The position numbers and the translations under genes are program-made. Shown one piece after another: positions 45,373-54,198 of a stretch of 64,000 bases of DNA. Below the pieces are notes generated by a model. The model saw only the letters and a program-made list of their open reading frames with translations. It made no database searches and was not told where the DNA came from. Position 1 is the first letter of the stretch. Every line of letters starts with the position of its first letter. This stretch comes from Lysinibacillus sp. FSL W8-0992 (GTDB taxonomy: Bacteria; Bacillota; Bacilli; Bacillales_A; Planococcaceae), in contig NZ_JBBOZQ010000001.1 of NCBI RefSeq assembly GCF_038008685.1, positions 3,720,001 to 3,784,000 on the forward strand, in the 5' to 3' direction.

Positions 45373-46036
45373 ACAAATCTCTGAGCATATCTGGAGCCTA
45401 AAGACGTGGATGATTGTTCCGATTCATGTATGGATAGTTATTGAGGATGATGGGGTCACTTTAGTAGATGCGGGGATGCCGATGATGGCAAAAGGGATTA
45501 TGAAATTCATAAAGCAACTGAATGCTGGTCCTTTGCGTAGGATTCTCTTAACGCATGGTCATTCGGATCATGTTGGCGCAGTAAAGAGAATATTGACTCA
45601 AAATAAAGTACCCGTCTACGCACACGATATTGAAATACCTTATATGGAAGGTGAAGTTCTTTATCCAAAAAGAAAGAAACTTGAAAACAACTTGCCGAAA
45701 CAATTAGCTAAGCCCCTCATTGAGAGTGCGCATGGAAAGTTGCAAACAATTGCTGGACTGACACCCTATTTAACACCTGGTCATTCTCCGGGACACGTTG
45801 TTTATTATCATGAAAAAGATAAAGTACTGCTAGCTGGTGACCTTTTCAACTCTAAAAAAGGAAAGCTTCATCCACCAATGTTTACACCCTATATGGAAGA
45901 AGCATTACAAAGCAGTTTAATTGTAAAAGAATTAAAACCTGAGCGATTAGAAGTTTGTCATGGAAGTACGGTATATCGTCCAGCAGATCAACTAGAAGAA
46001 TATATTCAAGAAGCGACAAAAAAATTAGAGAGTTAG
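45362..46036 (+). CDS. MBL-fold metallohydrolase (YflN-like)
   Basis: ATG 45362 lies 8 bases after AAGGGG; a second ATG at 45356 is less well spaced. The 224-residue protein has the zinc motif LTHGHSDHVG near residue 60, TPGHSPGHVVYY near 138, AGDLFNS, and a late CHGS histidine: a full single-domain MBL set of the glyoxalase-II-like type. With the upstream TetR gene it forms a self-regulated pair, perhaps for breaking down a lactone or thioester. Confidence 0.88.
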   Translation: MKAEQISEHIWSLKTWMIVPIHVWIVIEDDGVTLVDAGMPMMAKGIMKFIKQLNAGPLRRILLTHGHSDHVGAVKRILTQNKVPVYAHDIEIPYMEGEVLYPKRKKLENNLPKQLAKPLIESAHGKLQTIAGLTPYLTPGHSPGHVVYYHEKDKVLLAGDLFNSKKGKLHPPMFTPYMEEALQSSLIVKELKPERLEVCHGSTVYRPADQLEEYIQEATKKLES

Positions 46037-46042
46037 TAATAG

Positions 46043-46093
46043 AGAGAGAAGGATAATGCCTTGAATTAGAGGATAGGTGTTTCCTTCTCTTTT
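46043..46093 (+). terminator. Terminator after MBL hydrolase gene
   Basis: Arms GAGAAGGA and TCCTTCTC are followed by TTTTGTT. Confidence 0.65.
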
Positions 46094-46197
46094 GTTACGT
46101 CTATGTCATTTTCAATGTATCTTTATATCTTATTGTTTGTTAATATCCAACTCACTTAACATTTAGTTCAGTTTTTCTATAGAATCATATTTCACAC

Positions 46198-46800
46198 TTA
46201 AATATAGTCAAGCCACGAATGACCAGTTGGAAATTGCTTTTTCAATGTAATTTTTAGCCAATCCTTTTGTTCAGGCAGTAAATAAGGAAGCATAATTTGT
46301 AGATCTTTAAAATCTTTTACTCTAACGTTTGCGCTACCACCTTTATAAAGGAGTTGAATCTCGGGCCTCAGGTAAGGTATCTCTTCGTTTGTTCTTAAAA
46401 ATATATCCTCTATTTCTCTTCTAATAGATTTGTCTCGCCTGTATATCCAAGATTGTTGCTCTGTCTCTACTAACATCATTTGAAAAGCCCAGGGGGAACT
46501 ACTGCTTTTACTAACCCAAATATCATTTGTAGTTTTTAAAAATTCACCTTCTTGCCAAAGAACTAGTTTCCCATTCTTTGCTTTGTATAACATCCAATCT
46601 TCTGACAAATGATTATAGATAGTTAATTGTTCCTCTCGAAGTATTATTACATCTATATCATCATGTACCCTGGATTGTTTTCCTAAATGTAAATCTAAAG
46701 CCCATCCCCCTGCAATACCCCAATTAATTGGAATAGTTGAAAAGAGCTTATAAATTTCTGTTACCGTGATTGATTCCCAATTATCTATATCTGTCCTCAA
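46198..46800 (-). CDS. Nucleotidyltransferase-fold protein (aminoglycoside adenylyltransferase-like)
   Basis: TTG 46800 follows GGAGG at 7 bases. The 200-residue protein has WGIAGGWALDLHLGKQSRVHDDIDVIILR, with the GGxAxD...HxDxD arrangement of AadD/2''-type nucleotidyltransferases. That family includes antibiotic-modifying enzymes but also many proteins of unknown role, and no resistance context is present. Confidence 0.8.
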   Translation of the reverse strand: MRTDIDNWESITVTEIYKLFSTIPINWGIAGGWALDLHLGKQSRVHDDIDVIILREEQLTIYNHLSEDWMLYKAKNGKLVLWQEGEFLKTTNDIWVSKSSSSPWAFQMMLVETEQQSWIYRRDKSIRREIEDIFLRTNEEIPYLRPEIQLLYKGGSANVRVKDFKDLQIMLPYLLPEQKDWLKITLKKQFPTGHSWLDYI

Positions 46801-46867
46801 ATAATGTCCTCCACAGAGCTTTGAAATAAAATTTGATTAAAAATAAGCTACAGCTACAAACAATTTA

Positions 46868-46916
46868 AAACACCACCGTTTTGAAAAAATATTGATCTAA
46901 ACGGTGGGATTTAATT
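46868..46916 (-). terminator. Terminator after the phosphatase gene
   Basis: Arms CCACCGTTTTGA / TAAACGGTGG; on the minus strand followed by TGTTTTAAATTG. Confidence 0.65.
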
Positions 46917-46945
46917 GACGCAATAGCATTTTTCAACAAGGTTTC

Positions 46946-47536
46946 TTATATATTCTCTAAATGATTTGTATCATTTATAAAGTGAATTATCTTTTCCTTA
47001 TCAGTAAGTTCAATTAAACTAATTCCTGTATCTCCGATTTTAAAATAATAATCCATGTTGATTGGCATTTGGTAAAAAGCACGTAATATATTATTAATTA
47101 CGCCGCCATGAGCAACAATCGCAATTCGTTTATATTTATTTCCGGTTACAATTTTAGAAAATATTGTTTCAATTCTCATTCGAAATTCTATGAATGATTC
47201 TCCATTTTCGAAACGCTCATGAAAAAATTTTGGCTCTGGATACTTTTTTGCTTCTTCAAAGGATAGTCCAGCTTGAACACCATTATTAAACTCCATTAAT
47301 TCTTCTTCTAATTGCACTGGGCAACCAATAATTTCTCCTAATGTTTCAGCGGTTTCACGTGCTCTTTTTAACGTACTTGCCCAGATAAACTCTGGTGGGA
47401 AATCATTTTTTACTTTTTGTGATAAACTTCCCACTTGCTTTCTACCTCTTTCTGTTAATTCAAAATCAGCTCTTCCTTCATGTACGTTTAAAATATCTGC
47501 TTCTGATTCTCCGTGTCGAATTAATAGTATTTGCAT
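46946..47536 (-). CDS. Histidine phosphatase family protein
   Basis: Start at ATG 47536, 7 bases after GGAGG; a longer frame to 47566 runs through that site. The 196-residue protein begins MQILLIRHGESEAD with the catalytic RHG, and has the second histidine in VAHGGVINNIL near residue 150 and an acid residue in EFNNGVQAG. It resembles broad-range phosphoglycerate-mutase-like phosphatases; the substrate is unknown. Confidence 0.88.
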   Translation of the reverse strand: MQILLIRHGESEADILNVHEGRADFELTERGRKQVGSLSQKVKNDFPPEFIWASTLKRARETAETLGEIIGCPVQLEEELMEFNNGVQAGLSFEEAKKYPEPKFFHERFENGESFIEFRMRIETIFSKIVTGNKYKRIAIVAHGGVINNILRAFYQMPINMDYYFKIGDTGISLIELTDKEKIIHFINDTNHLENI

Positions 47537-47756
47537 GTCTTTTCCTCCTAAATCTTTTAAATCCAAATCGTATGAATCTAAGTATTGAATAATACAATGG
47601 GTTAGTTATAAAAGTATGTTTTATCTAATGTGTAGGATTTTCAAACTTTCACAGAATTCCCTACTTATTATATGTATGTATCGAACTAACCTCAACAATA
47701 GTGAGAAGCGACTGTTCTATTGAACAATAACCCCAGTCAGTTGCACAACATGATGT

Positions 47757-48230
47757 TTAAGTCTTCTTAATAGTAACTTTGCCCTCTTTATTTTCTGCAT
47801 GATTCCATTCAACTTGTATTTCAAATGTCCCTTCTTCAAAAAATAAAGGGAATCTTCTTCGAATAGATTCCTGCATTGGAAGGTTATATGCTTCCCCTAT
47901 ATTTACCCAAACTGCCTTTCCTTCTGGGCCATTTTCAAGTAATTCTCCATTGAAATCTTTTGTGATGTAGTTAAAAATCATGTATCTATCCATTGCAACT
48001 GGATTTACATATTCATAGAGGCCTTTAAAAACAAGGTTACTTACTTCTAAACCAGTTTCTTCTTTTACCTCTCTAATTGCACTTTCTACTATACTTTCAG
48101 GAAATTCAACTTTGCCACCAGGTGGAATAAACCCTTTGAAATTATCGTGTTGTCTATCGAGCAGTAAAACCTTGTCTTCATTTTGAATCATGCAAACAGT
48201 CCACATTTTATAATTTACAGAATTACTCAT
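47757..48230 (-). CDS. NUDIX hydrolase (MutT/8-oxo-dGTP diphosphatase-like)
   Basis: The 157-residue protein has a complete Nudix box, GGKVEFPESIVESAIREVKEETGLEV in outline (G-x5-E-x7-REVKEETG), near residue 40. It probably hydrolyses a nucleotide diphosphate; family membership with 8-oxo-dGTP enzymes is likely but not certain. It stands alone with about 200 bases before and after. Confidence 0.88.
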   Translation of the reverse strand: MSNSVNYKMWTVCMIQNEDKVLLLDRQHDNFKGFIPPGGKVEFPESIVESAIREVKEETGLEVSNLVFKGLYEYVNPVAMDRYMIFNYITKDFNGELLENGPEGKAVWVNIGEAYNLPMQESIRRRFPLFFEEGTFEIQVEWNHAENKEGKVTIKKT

Positions 48231-48493
48231 TATTTACCCCATATTTTTTTCTTTCAATTTTACCATATTCCTTTTTTTACTTTTTACACAAAATTGCCCC
48301 ATTCGTATTATAAGGTCAGCTAGAGAAATCTAGTTCATTGGGACATAGTAATTCCGACCGAGAGTTTAAACAATAAGCTTCACAACTCTGTGCATTCGAA
48401 TTAATCCGGTCCCTTCCCAGTATTGGTGAAAAAATCACAGCACTTTACTTAAAAAATAGAAAGATTGACAGGTTTAATCTTACAGTACCAAAA

Positions 48494-48531
48494 AAACGGT
48501 AGCCTAGAAATTTTTCCACTGGCAACCGTTT
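48494..48531 (-). terminator. Cassette terminator, copy 1
   Basis: AACGGTTGCCAGT...GGCTACCGTTTTTTT on the minus strand, related to the terminators at 50194 and 60749. Confidence 0.8.
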
Positions 48532-48542
48532 AAATTTTAATA

Positions 48543-48636
48543 CTATTTTCTATTTAAAAATACAATAACTATTAAAACAATCTGTGCTAAAAAGTTTGTA
48601 ATTGGTACACATTCATTTTGTTTCTTCTAAATATCC
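48543..48636 (-). pseudogene. Remnant of the 57-residue membrane protein gene, copy 1
   Basis: On the minus strand KKQNECVPITNFLAQIVLI...FLNRK-stop aligns with the C-terminal half of the intact protein at 50248-50421. The 5' half is missing and an 8-base deletion breaks the frame before it. Confidence 0.75.
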
Positions 48637-48748
48637 AATTGCCAAGCATTGTAGGGCCTATAGGTTTTGTCCCCATCTCTAACCATTTTTACAACATTCA
48701 TCACTAAAATGCGCACAGCAAGTAAAATCATTTTCACTTGGTATTCTC

Positions 48749-49870
48749 TTAATATTTTGCAGCTTCAGACGATGGATTTAAAATGTCTTTTACTTGTTCT
48801 TCTGTCACATCATAGTTGTAAAATTTAGCATAGTAATGTTGAATTTCTTCGGTCATATTATAGTCGAATATTTCTGGATGATTGTGCTGTGCCATCCATT
48901 TTAACATAAGTGGTGCATCTCCATTTGGTGGATACCAGCGATAAATACCTAGCGGCACTTTATACACTTGTTTATTTTTTACTGCTTTTAGCTGACTCCA
49001 ATCTTGGCCATCAATCGTATTATTGAATAAGTCTTCTGGCTGTGTTTCAGTAAAGTTAGTTATATAGATAATATCTGGATCCCAGTTATATATTTGTTCC
49101 ATATTGACTGCTTTAATACCTTGTACATCCGCTTCTGCAACATCTATACCACCCGTAGCTTTTATCCATCGATTGCCATGCATATTCGAGCCCGCTACCG
49201 ATATTTCTTTTTCGTTATGATATTGAAGAATCATAACTTTAGGCATATCTTCTTTTTGTACATTGGCTAGTTTATCTTTAATTTCTTGTTGATTCTTTTT
49301 ACCTTCTTGAATGATTTGTTCAGGGCGATCTGTTGTCCCTGTGATTTCACCCGTTAATGTTAACCAACGATTTAAAATTTCTAATGGATCATCAGAATCT
49401 GCTGTTGCTTGGAGTGCAACTGTTGGAACCCCTGCTTCTTCTAATTTATTAATTGATTTTTCATCCGATGCAATCTCAAAATAGACTTCAGGATTCACTT
49501 TCATCAATTCTTCAATATTCACTTCCCCATTTTGAATAAAGGATGTATCTGCTTTCAATATATCAGGTGAAATATCTTTTAAGATTGAATGAGACGCTGC
49601 ATTATAAGAGTTGGGATGCATACCAACGATTTCTTTTGTCGAATTCGTTGCTATATACCATGTTGAGAAATATGGTAGGATGCCTCCTACTACAACACGG
49701 TCAGGATTCATTGGGATTGTTACTTTTCGATTTAGTTCGTCCTTAATAATTGCCTCTTCTTTCGTTTCCATTGTTTCATTTGATGCAGATTTATTTGCAT
49801 TGTCTGACTGATTACAGCCGACTAATAACGCAGAAAGGGCTATAGCTGATAATGGGTATTTCCAATTCAT
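48749..49870 (-). CDS. Siderophore-type ABC binding lipoprotein, stand-alone
   Basis: This 373-residue lipoprotein has LSALLVGC at its start and a FepB-like two-lobed fold (KVTIPMNPDRVVVGG, EELMKVNPEVYFEI, and the C-terminal VPLGIYRWYPPNGDAPLMLKWMAQ). The last stretch is typical of iron-complex binding proteins. A perfect Fur box lies 37 bases upstream, so it is iron-repressed. No permease or ATPase is adjacent, so it may feed one of the two importers in the window or one elsewhere. It is 1.6 kb from the metallophore genes. Confidence 0.88.
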   Translation of the reverse strand: MNWKYPLSAIALSALLVGCNQSDNANKSASNETMETKEEAIIKDELNRKVTIPMNPDRVVVGGILPYFSTWYIATNSTKEIVGMHPNSYNAASHSILKDISPDILKADTSFIQNGEVNIEELMKVNPEVYFEIASDEKSINKLEEAGVPTVALQATADSDDPLEILNRWLTLTGEITGTTDRPEQIIQEGKKNQQEIKDKLANVQKEDMPKVMILQYHNEKEISVAGSNMHGNRWIKATGGIDVAEADVQGIKAVNMEQIYNWDPDIIYITNFTETQPEDLFNNTIDGQDWSQLKAVKNKQVYKVPLGIYRWYPPNGDAPLMLKWMAQHNHPEIFDYNMTEEIQHYYAKFYNYDVTEEQVKDILNPSSEAAKY

Positions 49871-49906
49871 TTGTTTACACTCCTATAATATTATATTCAA
49901 CATAAT

Positions 49907-49921
49907 TGATAATGATTATCA
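49907..49921. promoter_or_regulatory. Fur box before the stand-alone binding lipoprotein
   Basis: TGATAATGATTATCA, a perfect 7-1-7 match, extended on both sides. Confidence 0.88.
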
Positions 49922-50193
49922 ATATCATTAAAATACTCTACAGGATGCATGTTCCAGAAGTCAACATTTTTCGACATATAACTTAGAAATTTACACGGTC
50001 TGATTTGAATATTTGTACAAAAATGACGACATTTTCGACTTTTTTCTTGTACTACACTTGATTTTAATTACATTGTGTAGATTTCACTCAGTAACAGTTG
50101 CAAGATTAGGAAGCGTCACAACTTTGTTGCAACAATGAAAATATAGATGTAATCACATTTCTAAAAACGTGGATGCACTTGTAAAGCATAGAA
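49922..50193. other. Intergenic space, nothing recognised
   Basis: About 270 bases between the Fur box and the cassette terminator. No open frame with a ribosome site and no repeat was seen. Confidence 0.4.
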
Positions 50194-50234
50194 AAAAACG
50201 GTTGCCAAGATAGTTCTCCTCTTGCCAACCGTTT
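50194..50234 (-). terminator. Cassette terminator, copy 2
   Basis: Arms AACGGTTGGCAAGA and TCTTGGCAACCGTT read on the minus strand, then TTTTTTT. Confidence 0.88.
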
Positions 50235-50247
50235 CTATTTTAAAACA

Positions 50248-50421
50248 CTATTTTCTATTATTTAAAGTTACAACAACCATAAAAACAATCAGCATTAAAT
50301 AGACTGTCACCGGAACCCATTCATCTTGTTTCTTCCAAATCACTAAATATCCCAAATATAAACTGATTATATTTATAGGAATGCAAAAAAATATAAATAT
50401 AAATAGGCGCTGTTTTTTCAT
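50248..50421 (-). CDS. Small membrane protein, 57 residues, intact copy
   Basis: ATG 50421 lies 7 bases after GAGGAGGG. The product has two membrane segments (residues 6-28, FIFIFFCIPINIISLYLGYL; and 38-52, VTVYLMLIVFMVVVTL) joined by a charged turn WKKQDEW, and ends NNRK. It begins 24 bases after the exported protein gene at 50446 and is followed by its own terminator, so the two form a unit. Two decayed copies lie at 48543 and 60801. A role as immunity or chaperone partner of the exported protein is a guess from this pairing. Confidence 0.85.
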   Translation of the reverse strand: MKKQRLFIFIFFCIPINIISLYLGYLVIWKKQDEWVPVTVYLMLIVFMVVVTLNNRK

Positions 50422-50445
50422 TACTACACCCTCCTCAATTCCTTA

Positions 50446-51123
50446 TCATTGAGGCGTAATATTATAAATGGTTGCCCAAGTCATATCTACAATAACACCA
50501 CTACCTTTATTATTAGCATTTAAACGCTCCGAAAGTAGCCAGAAGTAACCAGATGTCAAACCAGGAATAGCACTAACAGCAACTAAAGGAGGAAACCAAA
50601 CCCCAAGAACATTAAGACTCACTGCAGTAATAGCACCACCTGCTGCTAATGTACCTGCTTGCGAACTCACTTTAGCAGTATCACAACTATTTAATTTTGT
50701 TTTATAACCCCACCAGAAATATTCTGGTGATGTAGTTATACCTTTACACCTTGCAAATCGCATATGTGTATTGCTTTGATATTCATGATTATTATTTGCT
50801 AGATTTTGAATAGTTAAATCTGACGATACACTAATCGCATTGATTTTGACCTGCTGATTTAAAAAAATAAAATACTCTTGTTGACCTTTAATTAATATAG
50901 AATCAATTCCAGCTTCACTTGCATCGTTTTCATTAAGAACTAAAAAACCATCTTCAACTTGTATGTAAGGCTCTAATGATAAAATATCTTCAAAAGTATA
51001 TTTTTCAAATTCCTTAATATTCCCATTTTCTATTATTGAAGGCTCATAACTTTGAGCCAATGTTGTCGTAACAGTAGGAAGTAAAAAAATTGATATTAAT
51101 ACAAAAATGAATATTTTACGCAA
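50446..51123 (-). CDS. Exported bacteriocin-like protein of unknown function
   Basis: Start at TTG 51123, 8 bases after GGAGG; the frame to ATG 51138 runs through that site. The 225-residue product has a signal peptide (MRKIFIFVLISIFLLPTVTT...AQS), an acidic propeptide-like region to about residue 120, then a distinct C-terminal part: RFARCKG, FWWGYKTKLNSCDTAK, a Gly/Ala-rich hydrophobic stretch (AGTLAAGGAITAVSLN, VWFPPLVAVSAIPGL), and GSGVIVDMTWA. The two cysteines could form a disulfide. This plan resembles large secreted antimicrobial or membrane-active proteins, but I do not recognise a named family. Confidence 0.75.
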   Translation of the reverse strand: MRKIFIFVLISIFLLPTVTTTLAQSYEPSIIENGNIKEFEKYTFEDILSLEPYIQVEDGFLVLNENDASEAGIDSILIKGQQEYFIFLNQQVKINAISVSSDLTIQNLANNNHEYQSNTHMRFARCKGITTSPEYFWWGYKTKLNSCDTAKVSSQAGTLAAGGAITAVSLNVLGVWFPPLVAVSAIPGLTSGYFWLLSERLNANNKGSGVIVDMTWATIYNITPQ

Positions 51124-51519
51124 TTTCAATTCCTCCATTCTTGTAAAAAAATTCAGAAAATATATTTTCTATAAATAGTATAAAATTGTTTACAGCATAA
51201 GAAAAGTTCATTTTTTCGAAAATTACGTTAAAGGAACACATTCTATATTTTAAAATATTTTACATTAAAATATTGTGTATTTTGTTAAAAGTAATTAATT
51301 AAAAGCAACGGTAACTTGTAACTTATTAAGTATTCATCCTGTCGTAATAAAAATGGTTTGTTACTCTTTCATCCCACTATTAGGTTCCTTAAAGGATTAT
51401 TAGCATTACATGTAATTTAATATTAAAAGCACCTTTTTATAATTCAATACATAAAAAACCAGGTATTCATTTTTATGAGCACCTGGTTTAAATGTGTATT
51501 TAGCACATTATGTTGTTAT
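51124..51519. other. Intergenic space with metallophore-operon terminator
   Basis: AT-rich, with stops in all frames. It must hold the promoter of the exported protein gene, not placed. Near the right end is the terminator at 51452-51491. Confidence 0.5.
51452..51491 (-). terminator. Terminator after cntM-like gene
   Basis: Arms AAACCAGGTGCTCATAAAAA / TGAATACCTGGTTT read on the minus strand, then TTTTTATG. Confidence 0.8.
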
Positions 51520-52815
51520 TTAATTTGGATTAATCTCCTTATAAATCATCTCGATTTCTTGTGAAAAAGATTTTACTTGGAAGGCTTCTGAATAAAGTTT
51601 ATCCTCAGAAGATGCCACTACTTGTTGCAGTTTTTCTTCATAGGTTTGTACAAAATGATCAAGTGTTGGAGTTTTTAAATTTAGTGCATTCGCAATCCCT
51701 TGGATGATTTTCACACGATAATAATCCTCTTTTGGCATTCTAGGAATATCCCATTCTCCGTCGTGATTTATAAAAATTCCTCTAAGAGGAACTGCTGAAA
51801 AATCAAAGTATCTTCCTTCTTCATTTGGTATAGAAAATGGATCAATTAATAAGGAAGCATAACGAATATAGAGCAGATATTCTTGATGGATGGGCTCAAG
51901 ATGATTAAAATTTTCTATATCTTGTCTGTCTATGCTTTTTGGGTGTAATGGATAATTATCATCTACCATAAACTGTAATAGATTAAGCGGTTGAATATTG
52001 AAGTGTTTCACAATTTCCATCATTTCTTTCCAATAATTTAATAAATACCGAATCGTTGTATAAGTAATGGGACCTTCAGGATAAAGTTTATAAACATACT
52101 TCGTTACGGTATTCGCATCAAATATTGCTTTTAATGAAAAATTATTCATAAATAAAGGAGGATGGACGTACAAAGAAATATTTCTTGTCTCTGCTTCAAG
52201 AGGAGATGCTAATTTTTTTAATTGAATCCCTAAATGACGAAACAGGTTAGTTAAATCAGCTACTCTATTCGATATTGAGTAAGTTGATCCAATATAAACT
52301 GTTTTTTTTACGCCTGTTGTCAATACTTCATTTGATGGCATACTACCTAACCATCTAGTATCCCCGTAATATGTTGAAAAGCTAATTACCTCAGCCTGAG
52401 GTGATAGATTATTTAATAAATTTGAAATTAAATGACTAGAGCCAAATGTAGGCGAAATTAATATAAAACAGCTAGCATTCTTCAACACGGTAGAATCGAT
52501 TTGCGCTAATACTGATAAATACGAATCTGTTGTAATGCTAAGCACAATAGTATCCCAATTACCAGATACTGAATGATAACCTTTAAATAAAGCATCAATT
52601 GTACATTCTCCTGCAACAGACTGATGTTGTTTATTTTGTACATATACATTAAGTGCAAGTTGATGTTGTATGACGTTTTCAAAGAAAGCCTTGGAGCGTA
52701 AAGATTCTCGACCAGCAATAGCTACTTTACTATTAAAATAATTTTTGAAATTTACAGCTAGTTGAATTGCTGTTGGCCCAGTTCCTAGCAATAAAACGTT
52801 ACTAAAATCAGTCAT
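51520..52815 (-). CDS. cntM: Opine metallophore dehydrogenase (CntM/staphylopine dehydrogenase-like)
   Basis: ATG 52815 follows GAGGAG by 6 bases and gives MTDFSNVLLLGTGPTAIQLA, the expected N-terminus; earlier in-frame ATGs at 52842, 52833 and 52821 crowd that site. The 431-residue protein has the Rossmann NADPH loop LLLGTGPTAIQLA and the family's later SFSTYYGDTRW and ISLYVHPPLFMN regions, with a length close to that of CntM. It would reductively join the CntL product to pyruvate or 2-oxoglutarate. It overlaps or abuts cntL. Which oxoacid it takes is not visible. Confidence 0.85.
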   Translation of the reverse strand: MTDFSNVLLLGTGPTAIQLAVNFKNYFNSKVAIAGRESLRSKAFFENVIQHQLALNVYVQNKQHQSVAGECTIDALFKGYHSVSGNWDTIVLSITTDSYLSVLAQIDSTVLKNASCFILISPTFGSSHLISNLLNNLSPQAEVISFSTYYGDTRWLGSMPSNEVLTTGVKKTVYIGSTYSISNRVADLTNLFRHLGIQLKKLASPLEAETRNISLYVHPPLFMNNFSLKAIFDANTVTKYVYKLYPEGPITYTTIRYLLNYWKEMMEIVKHFNIQPLNLLQFMVDDNYPLHPKSIDRQDIENFNHLEPIHQEYLLYIRYASLLIDPFSIPNEEGRYFDFSAVPLRGIFINHDGEWDIPRMPKEDYYRVKIIQGIANALNLKTPTLDHFVQTYEEKLQQVVASSEDKLYSEAFQVKSFSQEIEMIYKEINPN

Positions 52816-52838
52816 TGCCATCTCCTCGTCCATATATG

Positions 52839-53633
52839 TCATTGTACTTTTTGATACAAAATAACATCAAATACACTTTGAGGATGTATAATTTCCTCAA
52901 CTATATGCCATTTCGTTTCGTCTACTTTTTGCATGGGATAATTAAAAAGAGACTTTAACCCATTACCATAACGCATCGCAATTAGCACATCTTTATTAGT
53001 TAAATCATATAATTGATCTAATATGGCATATTTATTGCTAACAGTTGAACTAAATATAATATGACTAATCTGTTTTATAACTGTTAGTTCCCCTACTGTC
53101 TTCTTATCAATTTGAATTGATAAATGTCTTCCTAATATATTTACTACATGTCTTCCCAACCGAACCGCTTCATCATCAATATCAATTCCAAAAACTTCTG
53201 CGCCAGTTCGTTCCGCAACCATTAATAATGTTAAAGGGAAAGCCCCAGAACCTACCATGAGTATTTTCGACTGACTGTTAATGTGAAAATCCCCAAACTC
53301 CTTTTCAATGCAGTCCTCTATATTACGAAAATAATCAGTTATCTCCTCGTTTTCTAATCCCAATACTAAAGCTCGATATTTTTCTACGATTTGGATACAA
53401 ACAGAAGAATTATTTCTGAGATTTTCAATTAATGCTATGATTTCAATCGATAGCTTTAGATGATTCCAATATTTTTCGTTGTCACGATTTGTAATAAAAG
53501 AAGAATAATTATCGATTAGCTCACACAACTCTAAATACTCAACTTTGAGATGGTTATTGTGTTGATTGATTATTAACTTAAATTTTTTATCAAAGTAATG
53601 TAATTTCTTTAAAAACAAATCTACATCCTTCAC
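52839..53633 (-). CDS. cntL: Nicotianamine-synthase-like aminobutanoyl transferase (CntL-like)
   Basis: Start at GTG 53633, 8 bases after AGGAG. The 264-residue protein has a helical N-terminal half and a C-terminal SAM-binding domain (KILMVGSGAFPLTLLMVAERTGAEVFGIDIDDEAV in outline, near residue 125), as in CntL and nicotianamine synthases. It would transfer the aminobutanoyl group of SAM to histidine. No histidine racemase (CntK), no Cnt ABC importer and no exporter lies beside it. Confidence 0.85.
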   Translation of the reverse strand: MKDVDLFLKKLHYFDKKFKLIINQHNNHLKVEYLELCELIDNYSSFITNRDNEKYWNHLKLSIEIIALIENLRNNSSVCIQIVEKYRALVLGLENEEITDYFRNIEDCIEKEFGDFHINSQSKILMVGSGAFPLTLLMVAERTGAEVFGIDIDDEAVRLGRHVVNILGRHLSIQIDKKTVGELTVIKQISHIIFSSTVSNKYAILDQLYDLTNKDVLIAMRYGNGLKSLFNYPMQKVDETKWHIVEEIIHPQSVFDVILYQKVQ

Positions 53634-53858
53634 TTGCCCCACTCCTATGTTTGAGGATTAAAGTTCAATATATGCCGTTTCTTTTAATACTATTTCATCG
53701 CTTCCTTGGATATGTTTCCTTTCACAATAAAAACGAGCCATAAATATTGCCGCTTCGGTAGTAAAACTAGCGGTTTATATAAATTAGTAAAATTAAATTA
53801 AGTTTTACTTAAATGAAAGATGTAGTATTTTTTCAATATTAATTCACTTACATACCTA

Positions 53859-54011
53859 GTGGAGGTTGCTAATACACAGTCTATTTTGAAAGCATCCATG
53901 AAATTAGGAGCTATATCAAAAATGGCAAAAGCATTTGCATTTACTTTTTCACGCGGAATATAGAGGGTAGTTGAAGAGGCTAGAGATATGCTACAAAAAG
54001 AAGATAACTAG
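53859..54011 (+). pseudogene. Short decayed reading frame
   Basis: The plus strand encodes VEVANTQSILKASMKLG...AFTFSRGI, a TAG, then RVVEEARDMLQKEDN and a stop. A helical protein end interrupted by one stop codon, following GTGGAGG. Source family not recognised; it may be chance coding. Confidence 0.3.
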
Positions 54012-54029
54012 AAAGTTTGAAAAAGATAA

Positions 54030-54064
54030 AAAATGCAATTCAAGTTCAACTTGAATTGCATTTT
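54030..54064. terminator. Terminator downstream of SLH-NEAT 2
   Basis: Arms GCAATTCAAGTT and AACTTGAATTGC with A/T runs on both sides; duplicate of the element at 37163-37202. Confidence 0.8.
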
Positions 54065-54198
54065 CTCACGATTGGATGAGGCAATGTACTAAGACTACAA
54101 AATGCCCATAGCTTCACAAGCAAGCCTAATTACCTCACCCAACTTTATGAAAGAGTTTTTGGGATAGTAATAGTACCTAACTTTAATTTATTAAGCGT

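Larger units (their letters stand above)
48231..48748. other. Intergenic region with a truncated cassette copy
   Basis: It contains a terminator (48494-48531) and a 5'-truncated copy of the 57-residue membrane-protein gene. Upstream of the remnant, on the minus strand, a 34-codon frame (MILLAVRILVMN...) starts near 48735 but has no known relatives that I recognise and runs into the remnant. From 48290 to 48480 I see nothing. Confidence 0.5.
53634..54198. other. Intergenic region with inverted repeat, gene remnant and terminators
   Basis: From the left: a weak CCGCT/AGCGG hairpin near 53747; an inverted repeat AGTAAAA/TTTTACT at 53786-53809 that could be an operator for cntLM (no Fur box is seen); a plus-strand gene remnant at 53859-54011; then the duplicated terminator region of SLH-NEAT 2 (54030-54150). 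Confidence 0.5.
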
